64,000 nt of DNA from Antrodiella citrinella (GCA_004802725.1 SGPM01000035.1:62001-126000); one strand, 5' to 3'. Numbered from the stretch's first letter, positions 1 to 11,008 are shown. The notes: generated from the letters alone by a model not told the origin. Made by a program: numbers and translations.

Positions 1-483
1 GTTAGGTATGTCTTCCGACACATGATGCGTCCTTTGACGTAGCTCATGCACCGCCCTAGGTCGAGGGGAAGTCGCGCCTCGGCATCTACGAATATACGCC
101 AACCATACCAATATCGTCGACTTTGCTGAAGCAGAAGAATTGACTCCCAACCTGAACATCAGCTTGCTCGAGGGCGAGTCCGGTGTAACAGAGTACCCTC
201 TGCGAGCCGCCTCTTTTGCCAATGTACACGCCCTGTCGCTATTCTTCGTGAGTTCTCTTCGGTAGTGAACTGTACTTCACCACTGATGTCGTTGCGTCGA
301 CAGAGCGACTCTGTTGGAGGCGACTCTATACGACTGTATTATCTGGGCTTCCGGGGAGACAGCAAGTCACTGCGACGGGATGCGAATTCCAAACTCGAAA
401 TCCCCGCCGCGAACACTGCCGATGAGAAGCTGATAGACAGACTGACCGAGAGGGCCGCAGGGCAACAGACAACTGCACGATGA
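1..483 (+). CDS. PITH-domain protein (PITHD1-like), 5' end outside the window
   Basis: Only the 3' part is present. Exons read 1-5, 60-247 and 304-483, with introns 6-59 (GTATGT...TAG) and 248-303 (GTGAGT...CAG). The joined frame gives the PITH core: a strand ending in LRIYANHTN, the acidic DFAEAEEL segment, the YPLRAASFANV strand and IRLYYLGFRGDS, followed by a short charged tail to a stop at 481-483. PITH domains occur in TXNL1-type proteasome-associated thioredoxins and in stand-alone PITHD1-like proteins. The tail resembles the stand-alone form, but the N-terminus is off the window, so a thioredoxin domain cannot be excluded. The MIF-like gene at 693-1183 is convergent. Confidence 0.85.
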
Positions 484-692
484 GTTTGATTATATTTGTA
501 TTCTTTCCTCGAAGCATCTGTTACAACCTGTTACAACAGAATAGATGTACACGTTTCCTTCCCCATTTGTTATTTACTGCTAGATCGTCGCGCGACACGG
601 GCTTAGTTCTTGCCAAAGATAATCCCGAAGTGAGTTGACTTGAAGCTGTTATGGAATATGCAGTAAGTATGATCCATGTGACCGTTATAAAA

Positions 693-1183
693 TTAGGCGT
701 ACCCAATGTTCGCATTGCCGGGGTCAATGAAGGTACTGGATGAGGGTGTGATCAGACGGAAATCAAACTAGATGCGAGCCAAGACACGTACATGTACGCT
801 CGGTCGTGAGGGACACTCAGCTTCTCCCCGAAATATGCAAATAGCTTCTGGCTGTAAGTCTCATTGGCCTCGGGATTGATGTTGCCCAAGCTCGTCTGTA
901 CGATTCTTCACTATAACGCAACGCACATGAAAGGCATGCACACTCACGATGTTGAGAATGAAGGCGGGATCAAACGTTCCTGCGAACGTCAAGGTCTCAT
1001 TGTAGGTGTAGCTTGTTGAGATGGACGGGAGCGGTTTTCCCAACAGGTCCGCTGCTAACTGGTAACACGATTTAGTATCTCCGTCTATCAACAGATCCTC
1101 TGTGTACTCACTTTGGCAAAGTCTGCCATGAGCTCCTTCGGGTTTGCAACCTTGACATTCGTCTTCAATTCAAGAGTGGGCAT
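693..1183 (-). CDS. MIF-like tautomerase (macrophage migration inhibitory factor family)
   Basis: Four exons (1112-1183, 948-1058, 792-895, 693-735) join in frame to about 109 residues; animal MIF is about 115. The start gives M-P-T-L-E-L-K-T-N, so Pro2, the catalytic N-terminal proline after Met removal, is present. Family features follow in order: LLGKPLPS (the active-site Lys loop), the TFAGTFDPA strand, the SLGNINPE segment with its Asn, and a C-terminal strand ending NANIGYA. The predicted activity is keto-enol or phenylpyruvate tautomerase; the physiological substrate is unknown. The protein is small and has no signal peptide. The start is fixed because Pro must be residue 2. It is convergent with the PITH gene and lies 3' of POP7 on the same strand. 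Confidence 0.88.
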
Positions 1184-1598
1184 GATGAGATGGTGGTAAT
1201 GGATCAAGGTCAAACAGCGGTTCGGACTGCATTGGGCCCGGGCAGTATATATGTTCCAGGGATTCCACAATGAACACATGCTCTTACTCCTGTCGACATT
1301 ATAAATCAACCTGAACGACTCTGTTTTATGATGAGTCATTTTATCGAGACTTCTAAGCAAATGTACTTTGGTAAGACTCCTGGATATGTCATTCGATTCC
1401 CATACTTTGCTCATGTGCTCAATGGAATTGGGTTCGAAGCTGTGTTAACTTTTGAATCTCAGGATCGATTGCCAACTCTATCATCGTCCGACTGCATCGA
1501 TATCTACGTACAAGTATGCGCTCAGATGTGCGTGGTACGAGACATCAAAGTGCAGACTCACTTTCAAGATGTACGATCACACAGACTGACTAAGAAAA
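1184..1598. other. intergenic, MIF-like promoter and POP7 3' flank
   Basis: No supported gene. An open frame at 1328-1651 (+) overlaps POP7 antisense and resembles nothing. The stretch should hold the promoter of the MIF-like gene and the 3' UTR of POP7. Confidence 0.5.
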
Positions 1599-2555
1599 TC
1601 ATGAGTCGTCCATGTCCACCTCTCGAACTACGATCTTCTGAGGGCCGTTGAAGGCCCCGTCCTTCTTTGTACCTTTTACTTGCTTCCCAGGAGGTTTGGG
1701 AGCGGCCTTGTTGGCGAAGCGATTCGCGTTCCGACCCTTGTTCTTGTTCTTTGTCTGCTTGAGGACCTCGTCCACGCCGTCCCCAATCTTGATGACGATA
1801 CTGAGTGTGGACTTGCCTCGGGTACGGTAAGAGATATCTTCATCCTCGTCTTCAGGTATAATTTCGTCCTGCACTTCAACCGTACCGGTGAGCACTTCGG
1901 TATGAATATCTTCCAGTGGGTGAGGCAAAATCGAGGGTAGCGAGACACTGAGCTGTAGCAGATGTGGAATGGCGGCACCCATGGCGTTCAAATGTAGCGT
2001 TTTGTACCTGTGATGACAGCTCGTCGGCCGCACTACATCAGCCAGAGTCAAAAAGCAGACGTACCCGTCTTTCATCATGACATCCTTGCATCTCCGCAAG
2101 TATGCACCCAGCGGTGTCTTGCGCGTAATACAAATATAATTCTTGCCCTCTGTGTGAGCAGAACGCGGGCCCGTAGCAGAGACAGACGTTGGAACCGTAG
2201 GATACGGCCGTGGAGGCGCAAGCTTCCTGATCTTGTGCTTTGAAGACGCGTCGGATGGTCCTGCGACGCCGTCACCAGTTTCAGCATTCCCCTCTTCTGC
2301 GTCCTCCTCGTCTCCTTCCTCTTCCTCAGCATCCTCCTCCATATCCTGACCGTCCTCGTCAACGACATCTTCCGTCTCCGATGTCTTCTCTTTCCCCTCC
2401 AAATTCTTCTTCTGCGAACTGCCCGTCGCGTCGCGCGTTCCACCTGAGGCAGACGCTTCCATGTCGACTCCTACGGGGCCGTGTTCGGAGGCGGATTTCG
2501 CCTTCTTTGTTGGCGCTACATCGCCTGGTATGTCGTCGGCCTTTCGTTTCGACAT
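1599..2555 (-). CDS. POP7: RNase P/MRP subunit Pop7/Rpp20 (Alba-like)
   Basis: The frame is open across the whole span. An intron of 57 nt (2008-2064, GTACGT...CAG) divides by three and lacks stops, so an unspliced translation looks intact. Removing it rejoins KDG to YKTLHLNAMGAAI and gives 299 residues. The first ~120 residues are low complexity and very acidic (poly-E/D). The Alba-type fold follows: YICITRKTPLGAYLRRC, LHLNAMGAAI, then TVEVQDEI and a conserved R-T-R-x-K-S-x-L-x-I-x-I strand that matches human Rpp20. The tail is rich in Lys. The protein pairs with Pop6/Rpp25 on RNase P/MRP RNA in the nucleolus. It is longer than human Rpp20 (about 140 residues) because of both tails. It is divergent from eRF1. 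Confidence 0.85.
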   Translation of the reverse strand: MSKRKADDIPGDVAPTKKAKSASEHGPVGVDMEASASGGTRDATGSSQKKNLEGKEKTSETEDVVDEDGQDMEEDAEEEEGDEEDAEEGNAETGDGVAGPSDASSKHKIRKLAPPRPYPTVPTSVSATGPRSAHTEGKNYICITRKTPLGAYLRRCKDVMMKDGYVCFLTLADVVRPTSCHHRYKTLHLNAMGAAIPHLLQLSVSLPSILPHPLEDIHTEVLTGTVEVQDEIIPEDEDEDISYRTRGKSTLSIVIKIGDGVDEVLKQTKNKNKGRNANRFANKAAPKPPGKQVKGTKKDGAFNGPQKIVVREVDMDDS

Positions 2556-2814
2556 TCAAGCGGACCCGGGCACAGCAATGATATGAACGATGAGTTATTG
2601 CAGAGTCACTCGAAAGGAACGCCCGCCACAGCCCATTTCGGTCGGGGAGCGTCTATCTAGGCGGATAAAATTGTCGGAAGCGCGGAAAGGTTTCCTCTTG
2701 CCTTCATCACCGCCTCCCTGCGCTTTTTGCGCTCCCTTCTTCATTTTATATTCTTGAATCTTTCTCTCTGTTGTAACATATAGCTGCTGTATAGCAGAGC
2801 AACAGTCCGCCAAC
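2556..2814. promoter_or_regulatory. bidirectional promoter POP7 / eRF1
   Basis: The start codons of POP7 (-) and eRF1 (+) are 259 bp apart, so both promoters and 5' leaders must share this segment. A CT-rich stretch (tcttgaatctttctctctg) lies just upstream of the eRF1 ATG. No TATA box is obvious. A short minus-strand open frame at 2595-2816 looks spurious. Confidence 0.6.
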
Positions 2815-4416
2815 ATGAGTCAAGTTCAAGATCAGGCGGAGCAGAACATTCAGATGTGGAAAGTCAAGAAGCTCATCAAGAGCCTTGACTCGGCCAGGGG
2901 GTACGTCGTCGTCGGTTGGATGCGTTCAGAGTTGTTCTCATCGGGGCATGCAGTGCTGGTACTTCCATGATCAGTTTGATCATTCCGCCCAAGGTATGTC
3001 CGATTGCGTACGATCTTAGAGAGATCATGCTGAGCTGAACTTTTGTGTTGGGTGTAGGATCAAATTTCCCGTGTTTCTGCTATGTTGACGCAGGAATACG
3101 GTACTGCGTCCAACATCAAGTCTCGAGTCAATCGTCTGTCCGTCTTGGCCGCAATCACGTCTACCCAGCAACGTCTCAAGCTGTACAATCGTGTTCCGCC
3201 TAACGGGCTCGTGCTGTTCGTCGGTACAATCCTGACAGATGAAGGCAAGGAAAAGAAGGTCTCATTCGATTTCGAACCCCACAAGCCAATCAACACGTAC
3301 GTCTACAAATTTTCTTTCATCATTCGTTGACTAAAAACCACGCTTCTCTAGATCTCTCTACCTTTGCGACAACAAATTCCACACTGAAGCGCTTCAAGAA
3401 CTCCTAGAATCCGACTCCAAGTTCGGCTTCATCGTCATGGACGGTAACGGTACGCTCTTCGGCACCGTCGCTGGCAACACCCGTGAAGTCATCCATAAAT
3501 TCACGGTGGATCTCCCAAAGAAGCACGGTCGTGGTGGTCAGTCCGCTCTGCGTTTCGCGCGTCTGCGTGACGAGAAGCGACACAACTACGTCCGTAAGGT
3601 TGCCGAGTTGGCTGTACAACACTTCATCACCCAGGACAAAGTGAACGTGACCGGTCTGGTTCTGGCCGGTAGTGCAGATTTCAAGACGGAGCTGAGTATC
3701 AGCGACATGTTTGATCAGCGGCTGGCGGCGAAGATTATCAAGGTGGTGGATGTTAGTTATGGTGGTGAAAACGGTTTCAACCAGGTACGTCCCAGCTATG
3801 ACCATTGCATACACACGGTGATTGATCCCCGTCTACGTAGGCTATCGAACTTGCCGCAGAATCTCTCGCCAACGTCAAGTTCGTCCAAGAGAAGAGACTC
3901 ATCCAGAAGTACTTTGATGAGATCAGTCAAGACACGAGCAAATACTGCTTCGGTATCGAGGACACATTGAAGGCTCTGGAGCTCGGAGCTGTGGAGACAC
4001 TGATTGTCTGGGAGAACTTGGATGTGACCCGTTACGTCCTACGCAACGGTGCCAGTGGTATGTCTCATGTTTGTTGTGCTGTCTAAGTTTTCTCAAGTCT
4101 CTTTTTAGAAGAGATCGTCGTCCATGCAAGCAAAGAGCAGGAGAAGGACCGCGAAAAATTCATGGACAAGTCCACCGGTACGGAGATGGAGCAGGTGACG
4201 GAGCCTCAGGCGCTCCTCGAGTGGTTCGCGGACAAGTACCGCGAGTTCGGAGCCAACCTCGAGTTCGTCACGAACCGGTCGCAGGAGGGCGCACAGTTCG
4301 TCAAGGGCTTTGGTGGTATCGGTGGGCTGCTCCGGTACAAGGTCGATTTCACGAACCTGGCAACTGTGGATGATGAGGATGAGGACGAGTTCATGAGCGA
4401 CGACGACGACATCTGA
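2815..4416 (+). CDS. SUP45: eukaryotic peptide chain release factor eRF1
   Basis: Six exons (2815-2900, 2954-2993, 3058-3296, 3352-3784, 3841-4057, 4109-4416) join in frame to full-length eRF1. Domain 1 carries the stop-codon-reading motifs NIKS (in [10 protein letters not shown]) and YxCxxxF (YLCDNKF). Domain 2 carries the universal GGQ loop ([10 protein letters not shown]) that triggers peptidyl-tRNA hydrolysis. Domain 3, which binds eRF3, ends in an acidic tail [15 protein letters not shown]. Start [13 protein letters not shown] is the first ATG after the CT-rich leader. All key residues are intact and the reading frame is clean. Essential housekeeping gene for termination on all three stop codons. 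Confidence 0.97.
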
Positions 4417-5269
4417 CGTGTGTGGCGGCTCCATTCTGGAGCCCTGCCCGACAAGGGGACGCCGGGCGGGGCGGTGGGATGTGGTGGGGAAGATGTGGTG
4501 GAAGATGTCAATGTTCGGTCGGATTGCATGCCGACTATGGTTGGAGAATTGAGGAGCGAGTCAGAGGCGGATGCGACGAGTCAAGGAAGCTCCACAAAGC
4601 AGAATATCGACGGTGGCTTCGATTGGCGAGTGGGGAAGGTTGGTGGTTCTGATGGTACATGGATAACGGTGTGCGAGGCCATCGTCTACTCTCGTGTGTA
4701 ACGCGATCCTCAGGATCTATTTTGGTGCGCTTTATATGCTTCATACTCGTCAGGTCACTTTGCTGATTTACGCTGTTGCAGTTTCGTTTGATGTCTCACC
4801 GATAGAGATCTCAAGCTGTATTAGTCTGTCGAGTCTTTGCATTACACTTGTCGCCCTAGTCTCCGATTGTGTCTAATGCATGTGTTCTTGGTGTTTTCTT
4901 TCCTCTCGCACTTCAAAGCTTCAACTTTCGTTCCGCACACAGTAGATCATCAACACCATCAACGCCTTGCTGTCTGTCGGTTTGAATTTTGCTGAAGCTT
5001 TTTGCCTTTGCGTGACTGTTTGGATGCAATTCAGTGCATTGAAGGGAATCAAGAGCTGCTAACGAACATTGTCAACAACGCGAGACCGCATGTACGGTCT
5101 TTGACTGCCAGAGTGAAGACACTGCAGGTCAATAAGAAAGACAACCTAGACTTAGTCACGGGGAACACACGTCGATTGTTTCAACTTGGCGCCTTGCCTC
5201 GCCACAATTTCGTTCAGCCATCCTCCACCCAATTCTGAGTACTACCACTCATCAGTCAAATGCAACTCG
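4417..5269. other. eRF1 3' flank and unassigned sequence
   Basis: 4417-4700 is purine-rich and probably eRF1 3' UTR. An open frame at 5002-5238 (+) could be an exon, but I recognise nothing in it and see no coding partner. It lies just upstream of the duplicated deaminase segment. Confidence 0.4.
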
Positions 5270-7710
5270 CATTGTGTTGACAGAACCGTGTTGTCCATCA
5301 CGAATGCCGAAAGTGTTCACGTTCGTGTCCGGGTACTCTCGTGTCTCCTCGCTCATCATCAAATGAATTTCGCAAATCCCACCGCCGGTTGGGACTCCTT
5401 GGCGAACAACACCAACCAGGTCTCCGCTAAGGAGATGCATGGATACTCCGAATCTGCGAAGAAGCAAAGCAAATGAAGATCCTTGATTCTCTCTCTGCTA
5501 TTCTCGCTCGTGGTCGTGGCGAGAATCCGAATGACAGCGTAGTGGCTGTCTATGTCCCCGAACCCTCCTCCGGCAACAACCATCTGACTGTCATTGAGAA
5601 GTACGGAACATAGCTCATGATGTCTTATTGTAAAACTCTGACCGGATATGACACAGTATACACAACATGGACACTGACGACGCAGCGGCAAGCAAGCACT
5701 AGCTGGAGATCCGTCTGGGCTTCAGCTGTTGTTGACATAGCTCGGTCGCGCCCTTATTCTGCTGACCATGACGTTGTACTACTGCAGCTCCTCCTCGCCT
5801 CTGGAGTCTTCCTCTTTTTCTCTCTCCCAAGACTCCGACAATGAGCTGTTTGGCAGCACCGACAAAATTCCAATCGGCGCAAAGGCCGAATTGTCCAAGG
5901 TGGAAACGCTACAGTAAACGAATAGCTCTTCCCTCCTCCATGAAGATGTTGATTACATCCCTCCACTATGACTCTCCAGCGATGACGTAGAAGTCAAAAG
6001 TAGCGGCTTCCCAAGATACGTCGAAGCGTGCTTGGTTGGTTTCCGTCTCTGTGCTCAACTCAAGAGGAGCGGAGATCACGAACTCGAACGTCAGCAACGG
6101 ATGGCTCTCCTCACGTTCGTCATCCGTCAAAGCCAAATCAAGATCTCGAAGAAACGCACTACAATCTGGAATTTCGACTTCAAACTGCCTGTCAAAGAAC
6201 AAAGGGGACCTACCCCACCAACAGGACTTTGTGATTGGAATTCTCCCACAGATGAAGATAACGTGGGGTTCGTGTTTCGCCCGGATTCGGATGTTGATAT
6301 GATCATTTCCGCAGCTACTCGTTGCAGCAACGTTCGACGTCCGCGCGGCGACGGACTGTCCGGCTTTGACTGTCCAATCCAGGGGACGGCTATTCTCGCG
6401 TTTTCTGACACCCTTGTAGAGGTGATGGAGAATATGGAGAAGGCGTTGGAGTCCCTGAACATTCCCGAGCTTCGGAAGTACTTGACGACACCTTACATTC
6501 TGCTTAAAGGCTTTCCACAGTAGTTCTGACAGTAGTTCCTGGAGAATAAATCTCTGCAGAAGTTGCTGCAAGGTACGTCCATTCGAACCATGTGCCGGCG
6601 CTCTTGTCACCGAATACTTTCCCCTAGATATTTACCGTTACAAGGCTCTGGTCTCGCCAAATGACGTCCGCAAGCCCGAGGACGAATCAATCACCTTGGA
6701 TAGTAATCTCGAAAGGGATAGCAGTGAGTGTATGATTCGGTACCGCAAAGACATCTCACTGAAACAATCTTCATGTAGCTGACCTTCCGGAGCATTGCAG
6801 GCAGTGTCTGCGAACGTTCGCCTCGCTCACCACAACCTACTTCGCAACCGAATTTCTGGTCAAAAGGACTATCTTCCGCGCCGAAATACCTTTCACGGTC
6901 CACATAATTCGACTTTTTACGCCGTCTGTCCTTAAACAATTGTCTGTCCATACTGAGACTACGAAAGTTATCGAAAAGTGGGAAACCATGGGGCTCATCA
7001 CGAACAACGTAACCTCTCGATTGTACCGTGAAGTCAGTGTGCTCAAGACGATAGGTGAGGCTTGTCATTGCGAAGCGATCATCGTGGCCTCGATTTGTAT
7101 GGGTGCTGCTACGAAGGCACCAAGGGCGATTAGCGATGCTTTGATATCTGTCTCCGATTCTGTGCGTTCCTTTACATTGTTCTTTTCGTGCTGTTTCGAT
7201 TAGTGTGACATCATTCTGCAGACGGAACATTGCATTGGTGTATCGAAAAAATGCTACCCCATTTGCTACGCCCTAGGCAAGTTCCTCAGAAGCGTAATCT
7301 GGATATCAGTTTGCCGGGTCGCCACAGCTTGGATACCCCCTAGCCTACGCGGCTCCCTGAAGACGTTCTTCTCCAGCTGGAAATCGTATTATTGGAGTCA
7401 CTCGTTCGCATGCTCGGGGAACCTGTTGCAAAGAGTACAGCGACGTCACCAGCGAGTTCAGACTCCAAGTATGAAATTGACATCCATGCAGACATAGCAA
7501 CTCTTGTCGGCCGGACTGTTCTTTAAGGGCTTGCATCCCTGCTAGCAAGGAACATTAATCAACTCTTTTTTCTTTACGTCTGCTGGCAAGTCGGATGTAT
7601 CGACTCCCGTATCGCAGCAGTCTAGAATCTCTCTCGCGTTGTCTTCTCGCTGTCCCTTTCGTGCACATATCCAGCTCTTATTCCTCATTCGTCGTATATG
7701 CAATTCTGTA
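5270..7710 (+). pseudogene. decayed OTT_1508-like deaminase gene, copy A
   Basis: This segment aligns over its length, in inverted orientation, with 28845-31070. N-terminal helical pieces (MKILDSLSAILARG, then VVAVYVPEPSSG), a Ser-rich linker (about 5790-5910) and a long middle frame (about 5980-6522) lead into the deaminase domain (about 6880-7480). The domain holds an H-C-E motif (GEACHCEAIIVAS, near 7060) and the signature EHCIGVSKK near 7235. Lesions: the middle frame ends at TAG 6521 followed by further stops where copy B reads through; the zinc pair is C-Y-P-I-C, so the first Cys of CxxC is Tyr; a frameshift and an in-frame stop follow in the C-terminal part. Family: OTT_1508-like deaminases, expanded in agaricomycetes, function unknown. 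Not expected to be active. Confidence 0.7.
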
Positions 7711-7837
7711 TTCAATAATTATCATGATGATTAAATATAAACGTTCCTTCAGCACGCTGCGCAAGTGGCGTCGATACACGCTGTATGTAGCGAAGTCGAG
7801 GAGGAGCGAATACAACCACTAGTACCAAACCGAAAGG

Positions 7838-8052
7838 TAGGGCTTGTAGACGTCTGAATCGTCGACCCGCTCATCGAGATGACGCTGTCGAAGCTCGGGG
7901 AATGTGTAGGCGTGTGCATGGGCGATGCGCGAGGTCTGATCACGGCCGTCGGTGATAGAAAGCAATTCCTCGACGCTTGACGCGGAATGCCAGTGGGATC
8001 GCTGATGGTTCATCGAGCATCGTTTCTGAACCTTTGGCAGTGAAGAGAACTT
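7838..8052 (-). pseudogene. displaced fragment of the CBM21-gene last exon
   Basis: Read on the minus strand, about 200 bp matches the final exon of the gene ending at 63951. Shared stretches include GGTTCAGAAA(C/T)GATGCTCGA, the run coding HSASSVEELLS, and the part coding SFD(S/N)VI(S/T)MSGST. The fragment carries indels, so its frame shifts inside the match. There is no start, no CBM21 domain and no upstream exon. It begins close to where the source exon begins. It is a non-functional copy of one exon that lies about 56 kb away in the same window. Confidence 0.8.
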
Positions 8053-8431
8053 GCGCACCCGAAAGGTTAGCTACGTTTCTCCCCGAGCGCGGTGCGCCAG
8101 ATTTACAACAGATCAAAAGTTCAGAGAATGTGTATAAACGAAGCAAATAACTACTACACGACCGTCGAGCTCGAGGAGATGTTTTGAGCGTAATTGTCGG
8201 CGCCGACGCGGTGCGTGGGAATGTCGGGCCACATATGGCGAATCAAGTCACGAGCGTGTGGCCATTATACTGCTTGCCTCCGCTCACGACCGACACGCTC
8301 GCGACACTCGACAGCACCTTCGCTGCCATCACAACGCCGCACTTTGGCTCGACGAGCGTGTAGCGGCGACCTACCCGCCCTAGTGGCCGTGCAGGCGCGC
8401 CCCAGAACCGTCGGGATCTGCTTATACGGAC

Positions 8432-10805
8432 ATGTCGTCGCACGTATCACAGTACATACCCCCGTCTCACATTAAATCGCCTCTGGTCAAGACCCCGTCC
8501 GATGCAATTCCGCCTACGGAGGAATTGGAGGCGTTGCATACTGAGCTCAGGCTGCTCAAAGAGGAGACTCTGGAGAGGGCTAAGAAAGCTGAGAGTGATC
8601 TCAGGACCATAGATGAGTCTATGAAGAGGCTCAAGGAGAAGGAGAAGGGGAAAGCACGAGCGTTGGACAAAGTGAAGAAGGAGAGAGCATGTACGCACAC
8701 TTCGGCTATTTTTCCTGTTGTTAAGGAGCTGATTTGACCGCTATTTCGTCCATGTCTTGTGGTTTATTGTCTTGACCCGCCCCTTCCAACATATCGTCGC
8801 GCTGTGACCTTCTGCCGTTTCTATAACGTCTTCTGCATTGCCATGATACTCTGTCAACTCCACCCTTCACTTACGCCTAATCGCCATTGCTCACGGTCAC
8901 TCATATTTCAACTTATGTCCTGGCTACTCTCAGTCACGCCTGTTATAAACGGAGATGACAAGAGACTGTCTGTGCAAAACGCTTCATCACAGAAACATCG
9001 CAATGTGGCTATCCCGGTCAGCTCTGTGGTCTCGGCAGCATCCACCCCACCACTTGATCCAAGAAGGAGGTAAGTTGCATGTTGTGCGGCAATGTGGTTA
9101 AGCCGCTCATTGTGCATACAGTCTCGTGGAAGACTCTAAGAAGAAGAAGAAGAAACGAAAGCGGGACGATGCGAGTGATGTCGAGTCCGGTACGTTCATT
9201 GGTATAAAATCTTACACTTTGTTTCTCATCGTGGATCGCAATCTGTAAAGAACCCATGAAGGCACGGAAAACCTCTCCCTTGCCTCTACATACCCATCCA
9301 CATCCTCTTGCACATCCCTTATCCACTAAAGCCCCCAAACTGTCCGGTTCTACTACCCATCCTCCTCCAAAGGTGAATTATCCNTTATCATTAATCTTTC
9401 CCCAGTGCTGAATTGCCGTAGGCTGGCCTCCCCGATTTCAGTGTTCCTCAGTATGCGCCTTTGCTGCCTCCACGTCCGCCTATACCACCAGCTCCAGTAC
9501 CTGGTCCGAGCAAACCGACCGAGGTCACGGAAGACTTCAGCAAGAGCAAACAGCCTGGACAGGTCCTTGTAACGACATTCTACACTAGTATTGAGCCCTA
9601 CTTGCGTCCAATCAAGGAAGAAGACATTGGATTCTTGGAGTATAGCGCGGATGATGTAGAACCGTTTATCATGCCTCAGCTCGGTCGACATTATACTGAG
9701 GCATGGGAAGAAGATGACACGGGGAATTATGGCGCGCCTCTTCCCGGCATGCCGACTCGTCCAACGAACACTCTGCCTGCGACCTCTACTCGAACACCAT
9801 TGCCGAGGTGGGAGCCATCAACTCTCACAGAAAGCGATTGCATGACGGAAGAGCACGGACACGGTCCCCTGAACGAGAGGTTGATCAGCGCACTGATACC
9901 GATGCAGAACGCGACGGAATGGAAGGGCGTGAAAGCGGCGGAGGAGGCGATGGAGGGGAGGCCTGGCACGAATGGAGCAGCTGCGCAGGCGGCGCGGGAC
10001 AAGCTGAGTGTCGCAGATCTGGAGGATAGGGTGAAGAACGTGATGCGATTTCATGGGCTATTGTCAGACGTCGTAAGTCCTCAAAACAATTTGTTGCCAC
10101 ACTTGGAGTGACCTCACCTTCGATCTGTAATTTTCGACACAGCCCGATTTTTCTGAGGCGGTAGATGATCCCATCGCCACCGCCCTGCGACACGCTCAGC
10201 GCGAGCTTCGAAACGTCCTTGTAACGAACAAAGTCCGAAGAGAGCGTCTCACAGCCGTTGCTCGTGACCGGCTCGTTTATCAGGAGTATTTAGACGGTCG
10301 TGATGCCCTTGACAAGCAGATCTCCGCACTCTACACCAAGCTACAGAAGAAGGACGGTCCGAAAGCAAACAAGAAGAAAAAGAAACCACCTACATCCGAT
10401 CTCAACGGTGCCGCTAACGGTTCAATTGCGAGCGGTATCCCACCACCATGTCCTGCCGCTCTGGGACTGGGACCGGATGAGGAGAACAAGCTTGTTGTTC
10501 CGGATCAGTTGAATGAGCTCGTAGAGGCGCGACGGCAATGGGGCGAGCTTGGCGAGCAGCTATTGAAGTTGAAGGAGGAACCAAATCCGGGACGTATGTT
10601 TGGGTTCCCCAAGCGGAGCGTGTTCGAGGGGATGGAGGACGACGTGCAGCGCGAGCTGGACAGAGTGGGTCACCCGTCGAAGAAGGAGTCGTCTGTGATC
10701 CATTATGGTGCGATACGAGGTGGCGGCGCTTCAGGGTCCGGCTCTAATGCGGCGTGGGGTGCGAAGGGAAAGGCGAGGGCGAAGGATGCGATGGAGTTTG
10801 GGTAA
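8432..10805 (+). CDS. NGG1: SAGA/ADA histone acetyltransferase subunit Ada3 (Ngg1)
   Basis: Six exons (8432-8690, 8934-9069, 9122-9189, 9251-9372, 9422-10072, 10143-10805) join in frame. The N-terminus is a charged coiled coil (LEALHTELRLLKEE). A lysine-rich patch (KKKKKKRKR) and a proline-rich linker follow. Next comes the Ada3 block with EPFIMPQLGRHYTEAWEEDD. The C-terminal Ada3 domain has ATALRHAQRELRNVL, NKVRRERLTAVARDR and a QEYLDGRDALDKQISALY helix. Ada3 bridges Gcn5-Ada2 to SAGA and raises nucleosome acetylation. The exon-4/5 intron holds the single n (9384). The stop TAA (10803) is also the start of a GTAAGT, so a further 3' exon is possible but not needed. Convergent with HOS2. Confidence 0.88.
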
Positions 10806-11008
10806 GTCGATTTGCGTAGGAATTCTCCGTTCGTCATATTGTTTTTACGACTTTTATTACTATTATTTTACTCACTGTATCAGGATCACGTCTCATGCAT
10901 ATTACCATAATGCACTTCACTAGCTATCTGGCACAACTGCTGGCAAGGACATCGGTGGGACACGAATTTACCAATACGATATAGCATATTGAGACAGTAT
11001 TGAATACT

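Noticed and set aside
1328..1651. Plus-strand open frame overlapping POP7
   Set aside because: Antisense to POP7 3' end, no similarity, not needed to explain anything.
4420..4701. Gly-rich plus-strand open frame after eRF1
   Set aside because: Begins right after the eRF1 stop, low complexity, fits 3' UTR.
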